8,127 nt of DNA, taken from positions 1-8,127 of the forward strand of contig JBMFVN010000035.1 in assembly GCA_049965975.1 (NCBI GenBank). Reading direction: 5' to 3'. Shown here one piece after another: positions 5,078 through 8,127 of the stretch. The notes below the pieces were generated by a model. It was not told the DNA's origin, did no database searches, and saw only the letters and a program-made list of their open reading frames with translations. Position 1 is the first letter of the stretch. Each line of letters starts with the position of its first letter. The position numbers were made by a program, and so were the translations under genes. The stretch comes from JAGDXZ01 sp049965975. Lineage in GTDB: Archaea > Micrarchaeota > Micrarchaeia > Micrarchaeales > CABMGC01.

Positions 5078-7528
5078 ATGATGGTAATGTCATACAAACA
5101 ACAAGATTTCGGAAAGGCTACGCTTAGTAAAACTTTCGAAAGCCTGAAAAGCAGCACGAGCGGTCTTTCTGAAGAAGAAGCTGCATCGCGCCTAGCCGAA
5201 TACGGCTACAACGAGATAGTCGAGAAAAAGCAGAGCAGCCTGCTCAAGTTCGCCAAGAAATTTTACGGGCCGATTCCATTCATATTGGAAGCAGTGCTTG
5301 TCATAACTTTCATTTTGCATGATACAAAGGATTTTTACCTGATTCTTGTCTTGTTGATATTCAATGCGTTTGTCAGCTTCTTCGAAGAAGCCAAGGCTGA
5401 CAACGCCGTAGAGCTTTTGAAAAAGAGGCTTAGCGTAAGCGCCAGGGTCCTCCGCTCAGGTTCTTGGCGCGTGATCGCGGCAAGGCAGCTTGTGCCAGGA
5501 GACATAATAAGGATACGCATAGGAGACATAGTGCCTGCCGACGCAAAGGTCATAGAGTCAAGCGACCTGGAGCTTGACCAGTCAGTGCTGACAGGCGAGT
5601 CGTTGCCAGTTAAGAAGAGCTTTGGAGAAATTGTTTATTCGGGTTCGGTGGTGCGCGAAGGCGAAGCCACTTGCATTGTTGTGGCAACGGGCTACTCCAC
5701 CTACTATGGCAGGACCACGCAGCTTGTACAGATTGCAGGAGTGAAGTCGCACCTCGAGGGCGTAATACTGAAGATCGTACGCTACCTTATTTCGTTTGAT
5801 TCTGTAATCGTGCTTTTCATATTCCTTTTTGGTGTGCTTGTGCTGAGCGAGAGCTATGCCATAATGGTGCCTTTCGTGCTCGTTGTTCTCATCGCTTCTG
5901 TTCCGGTGGCGCTGCCTGCGGCATTTACAGTTACTATGGCTCTCGGGACAAAGAAGCTTGCAGACAAGTCTGTTCTAGTTACAAAGCTCGAAGCGATAGA
6001 GGAAACGTCAACGCTAAACGTCGTGTGCTTCGACAAAACAGGCACGCTTACCAAAAACAGGATGAGCGTCAAGGACGTGTTCGCCCTTCCAGGGCATTCT
6101 AAAAGCGAAGTCCTTACCGCAGCTTTGCTTGCTTCAAGAAAAGAGGATAACGACCCTATAGACAACGCGGTAATCGAGTATGCTGATTCAAGCGGAATAA
6201 GCGCAGAAGGCTACGTGCTAAAGAAGTTTGTGCCTTTCAGGCCCAAGACAAAGATGGCTTCTGCCGAATTGCTGCATGATGGCAAAAAGCTAGTAGTGAT
6301 GAAAGGGGCTTATAGCGTGATAGAAAAATTGAGCAAGGCTGGGCAAAAGGAAAAATCGCTTGTCGAGAAGCAGATAAGCGAATTCTCTAAATACGCCTAC
6401 AGGACCATTGCAGTGGCAAGCGGCACCAAGAATCTTGAGCTGCTCGGAGTAGTGGCACTTTATGACGAACCGAGGCCCGACGCTGAGAAAATGATAAGAG
6501 AGCTCGAATCTTTGAGCGTGGATGTGAAAATGCTGACCGGGGACAATCTAAAAGTGGCCCAGGAGATAGCGAGCGAAGTGGGCATAAGCAAAGACATAGT
6601 CGACTTTTCGCTGCTCAAGAGCAAGAGCGAAAAAGAAATGGCACGTGCGATAAAGGAATCTGGCGGCTTTGCAGAAATATTCCCTGAAGACAAGTACACT
6701 GTAGTTAAGATGCTTCAGAGGACGAATCTCAGAGTTGGCATGACCGGTGACGGCGTAAACGATGCGCCTGCTCTCAAGCAGGCAGAAGTGGGCATTGCCG
6801 TCGAAAACGCAACAGACGTGGCGAAAAGCGTTGCAGGAATTGTGCTGGCGAGAAACGGGCTCGATGTCATAGTAGATGCGGTCAAGGAAAGCAGGCGGAT
6901 ATTTGAGCGCATGATGACCTATGCCACGCTTAAAATAGTGAAGGTAATTCAAATTGTGCTGTTCATAGCAGTGGCATTCGTGCTTCTCAGGCAGATTCCG
7001 ATCCTTCCTTTTGAGCTTATCCTGCTTATTTTCACAAATGACATAGTCAATATAGCCTTGTCAACTGACAACGCCGAATATTCGCTAAAGCCAGATACGT
7101 GGAACATGAGAAGCGTGTCTGTTACGTCGCTTGCTCTCGGCACTGTAGCGCTGGTCCTCACTCTCATGTTTGTGCCAATAGGCATAAGCATTGAACATTC
7201 AATAGGCGCATTGCAGACTTTCTTCTTCTTCATGTTTGTTGTAACAGACAACTTAATGCTTTATAGCTTGAGAAACAGGAGGCACATTTGGGATACACGG
7301 CCTAGCAAGTGGTTAATTCTTTCTTCCCTATTGGGCATTTCCGTAGGCGCAATATTCTCTTATTTCGGGCTTTTCATAACGCCAATATCAGCTTATTCGC
7401 TGCTAGTTATAATAGGGCTTAGCTTTGTGTTCGTGCTCGCATTCGACTATGCCAAGCTCGGCATACACGAGCTCGCAGGCATAAGAAGGCATTACTTGCA
7501 CAATACGCAACTGCAAGGCAGTGTGTAA
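5078..7528 (+). CDS. P-type ATPase, P3A (plasma-membrane H+-ATPase) family
   Basis: This 816-residue membrane pump uses ATP to export cations, most likely H+, through a phospho-Asp intermediate. Motifs in order are TGES (172-175, dephosphorylation), PVALP in TM4 (276-280), DKTGTLT with phosphorylated D319, nucleotide-binding KGA (409-411), TGDN (487-490) and GDGVNDAP (557-564). About ten membrane segments are visible: two before the actuator domain, two before D319 and six after residue 610. Similarity to plant and yeast H+-ATPases is clear: 'FNAFVSFFEE' with N96 matches AHA2 N106, and 'FTNDIVNIALSTDN' with D655 matches the proton acceptor D684. The position matching AHA2 R655 is Lys622. The C-terminus ends about 20-25 residues after TM10, so there is no plant-type autoinhibitory domain. 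Archaeal relatives of this family are known, for example in Methanocaldococcus. The start is ambiguous: ATG ATG GTA ATG gives starts at 5078, 5081 or 5087. H+ is favoured over other ions, but not proven. Confidence 0.93.
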   Translation: MMVMSYKQQDFGKATLSKTFESLKSSTSGLSEEEAASRLAEYGYNEIVEKKQSSLLKFAKKFYGPIPFILEAVLVITFILHDTKDFYLILVLLIFNAFVSFFEEAKADNAVELLKKRLSVSARVLRSGSWRVIAARQLVPGDIIRIRIGDIVPADAKVIESSDLELDQSVLTGESLPVKKSFGEIVYSGSVVREGEATCIVVATGYSTYYGRTTQLVQIAGVKSHLEGVILKIVRYLISFDSVIVLFIFLFGVLVLSESYAIMVPFVLVVLIASVPVALPAAFTVTMALGTKKLADKSVLVTKLEAIEETSTLNVVCFDKTGTLTKNRMSVKDVFALPGHSKSEVLTAALLASRKEDNDPIDNAVIEYADSSGISAEGYVLKKFVPFRPKTKMASAELLHDGKKLVVMKGAYSVIEKLSKAGQKEKSLVEKQISEFSKYAYRTIAVASGTKNLELLGVVALYDEPRPDAEKMIRELESLSVDVKMLTGDNLKVAQEIASEVGISKDIVDFSLLKSKSEKEMARAIKESGGFAEIFPEDKYTVVKMLQRTNLRVGMTGDGVNDAPALKQAEVGIAVENATDVAKSVAGIVLARNGLDVIVDAVKESRRIFERMMTYATLKIVKVIQIVLFIAVAFVLLRQIPILPFELILLIFTNDIVNIALSTDNAEYSLKPDTWNMRSVSVTSLALGTVALVLTLMFVPIGISIEHSIGALQTFFFFMFVVTDNLMLYSLRNRRHIWDTRPSKWLILSSLLGISVGAIFSYFGLFITPISAYSLLVIIGLSFVFVLAFDYAKLGIHELAGIRRHYLHNTQLQGSV

Positions 7529-7554
7529 TTGCTGTTGCAAACTCAGCAAAATAA

Positions 7555-7567
7555 CTTATAAATAAAG
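7555..7567 (+). promoter_or_regulatory. TATA box for coaD (leaderless)
   Basis: CTTATAAATAAAG is the best TATA box in the window, centred about 26 bases before the ATG at 7586. This spacing predicts transcription beginning on the start codon. The 57-base gap after the ATPase stop therefore holds an independent promoter, so coaD is not simply read through from the ATPase. No clear terminator for the ATPase is visible in the gap. Confidence 0.7.
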
Positions 7568-7585
7568 CACAGTCATATGTAAATT

Positions 7586-8127
7586 ATGTCCGACCACAAG
7601 AAATTGCTGAAGTGCGTTTACGCCGGAAGTTTCGACCCGCCTACAAACGGCCATTTGTGGATGATTAACAAAGGTGCGTCTATTTTTGACAAGCTTGTTG
7701 TTGCAATCGGCATAAACCCAAGCAAGGCATACACGTTCAGCCTTGCCGACAGGCTCGATATGCTAAAGCACATTACCAAGAACTTGCCCAATGTGGAAGT
7801 GGCGCATTTTGAAAATGAGTTCCTTGTGAGATATGCAAAGAACATAGGCGCGCAATTCATACTCAGAGGCATAAGGGATTCTAACGATTACGAATATGAG
7901 AAAAGCATGAGAAGCGTAAACGAGGATATAGAGAAAGAAATAACTACCATATTCCTAATGCCGCCTGACAAACTTAGCAAAGTCAGTTCGAGCTTGGTCA
8001 AAGGGCTTGTCGGAACAAACGGCTGGGAAAGGCTTGTTTCCAATTATGTGCCAAACTATGTTTTCAGTTACTTGAAAAGAATGAACTACAGAGATAAGAG
8101 TAGCAGTCTTATCGGCTTAGGCAAGAA
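7586..8127 (+). CDS. coaD: Phosphopantetheine adenylyltransferase, bacterial CoaD type (3' partial)
   Basis: CoaD transfers AMP from ATP to 4'-phosphopantetheine to make dephospho-CoA, the penultimate step of coenzyme A synthesis in the cytosol. The frame is open from ATG 7586 to the window end, 180 codons plus two bases, with no stop. Nucleotidyltransferase landmarks are present: GSFDPPTNGH (T20-N-G-H23), 'NPSK' with K47 (E. coli K42), 'ILRGIRDSNDYEYE' with R94 and R97 (E. coli R88, R91), 'IFLMP' and 'VSSSLVK' (S134-S136). The RGxR, DYEYE and SSSLVK blocks point to CoaD and away from NadD or NMN adenylyltransferase. Bacterial CoaD is about 160 residues; here the conserved core ends near residue 165 and the frame continues at least 15 more, so there is a C-terminal extension or fusion. 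Archaea usually carry a different, non-orthologous enzyme for this step, so this form suggests transfer. Codon use resembles its neighbours, so any transfer is old. The ATG choice is supported by the TATA box 26 bases upstream. Confidence 0.92.
   Translation, partial: MSDHKKLLKCVYAGSFDPPTNGHLWMINKGASIFDKLVVAIGINPSKAYTFSLADRLDMLKHITKNLPNVEVAHFENEFLVRYAKNIGAQFILRGIRDSNDYEYEKSMRSVNEDIEKEITTIFLMPPDKLSKVSSSLVKGLVGTNGWERLVSNYVPNYVFSYLKRMNYRDKSSSLIGLGK

Noticed and set aside
6548..6952. 134-codon minus-strand open frame inside the ATPase, with others at 5335-5553, 5854-6165, 6460-6699 and 6949-7251
   Set aside because: They lie opposite conserved ATPase motifs and encode no recognisable domain; they are shadow frames.
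7618..7872. 84-codon minus-strand open frame opposite coaD
   Set aside because: The plus-strand frame carries the full set of CoaD motifs and a promoter; the minus frame has neither.
7586..8127. NadD or nicotinamide-mononucleotide adenylyltransferase as the identity of the last gene
   Set aside because: The GSFDPPTNGH motif is shared, but RGIR, DYEYE and SSSLVK are specific to CoaD.

Overview
The window looks like chromosomal DNA from an archaeon. Three observations support this. TATA-like boxes sit about 24-27 bases before several start codons, which is the archaeal leaderless arrangement. Codon choice leans to ATA for Ile, AGG/AGA for Arg and AGC for Ser. One protein begins with an archaeal class III (pilin-type) signal peptide of the 'QAATEYL' kind. 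The style of that protein, including paired-Cys repeats near its end, resembles secreted proteins I associate with DPANN archaea, especially Micrarchaeota/ARMAN relatives. That lineage is an inference and was not tested.

Layout from left to right: (1) a HAD-superfamily phosphatase (38-688, +). (2) A secreted or pilus-associated, Cys- and Asn/Ser-rich protein with a class III signal peptide and two C-terminal 43-residue repeats (841-1950, +). (3) A two-gene operon for the TldD metalloprotease subunit (2007-3386, +) and its TldE/PmbA partner (3388-4737, +), coupled by a Shine-Dalgarno-like sequence overlapping the tldD stop. (4) A 61-residue zinc-finger protein on the minus strand (4802-4987), convergent with tldE and divergent from the next gene. 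(5) A P3A-type (plasma-membrane H+-ATPase-like) cation pump (5078-7528, +). (6) A bacterial-type phosphopantetheine adenylyltransferase, CoaD (7586 to the window end, +, 3' partial), with a leaderless promoter.

The genes do not form one pathway. Most appear to be single transcription units with their own promoters; only tldD-tldE is a clear operon. TldD and TldE should form one heteromeric protease. The ATPase should build or regulate the proton gradient. CoaD performs the penultimate step of coenzyme A synthesis. The HAD enzyme is probably a small-molecule phosphatase.

I see no tRNA, rRNA, CRISPR array, insertion sequence or attachment site. The points most worth a second look are the bacterial-type CoaD in an archaeal setting with an apparent C-terminal extension, the pilin-like protein that ends at the first Cys of a would-be third repeat, the AN1-like mini zinc finger beside the ATPase, and the leaderless promoters that move several start codons.
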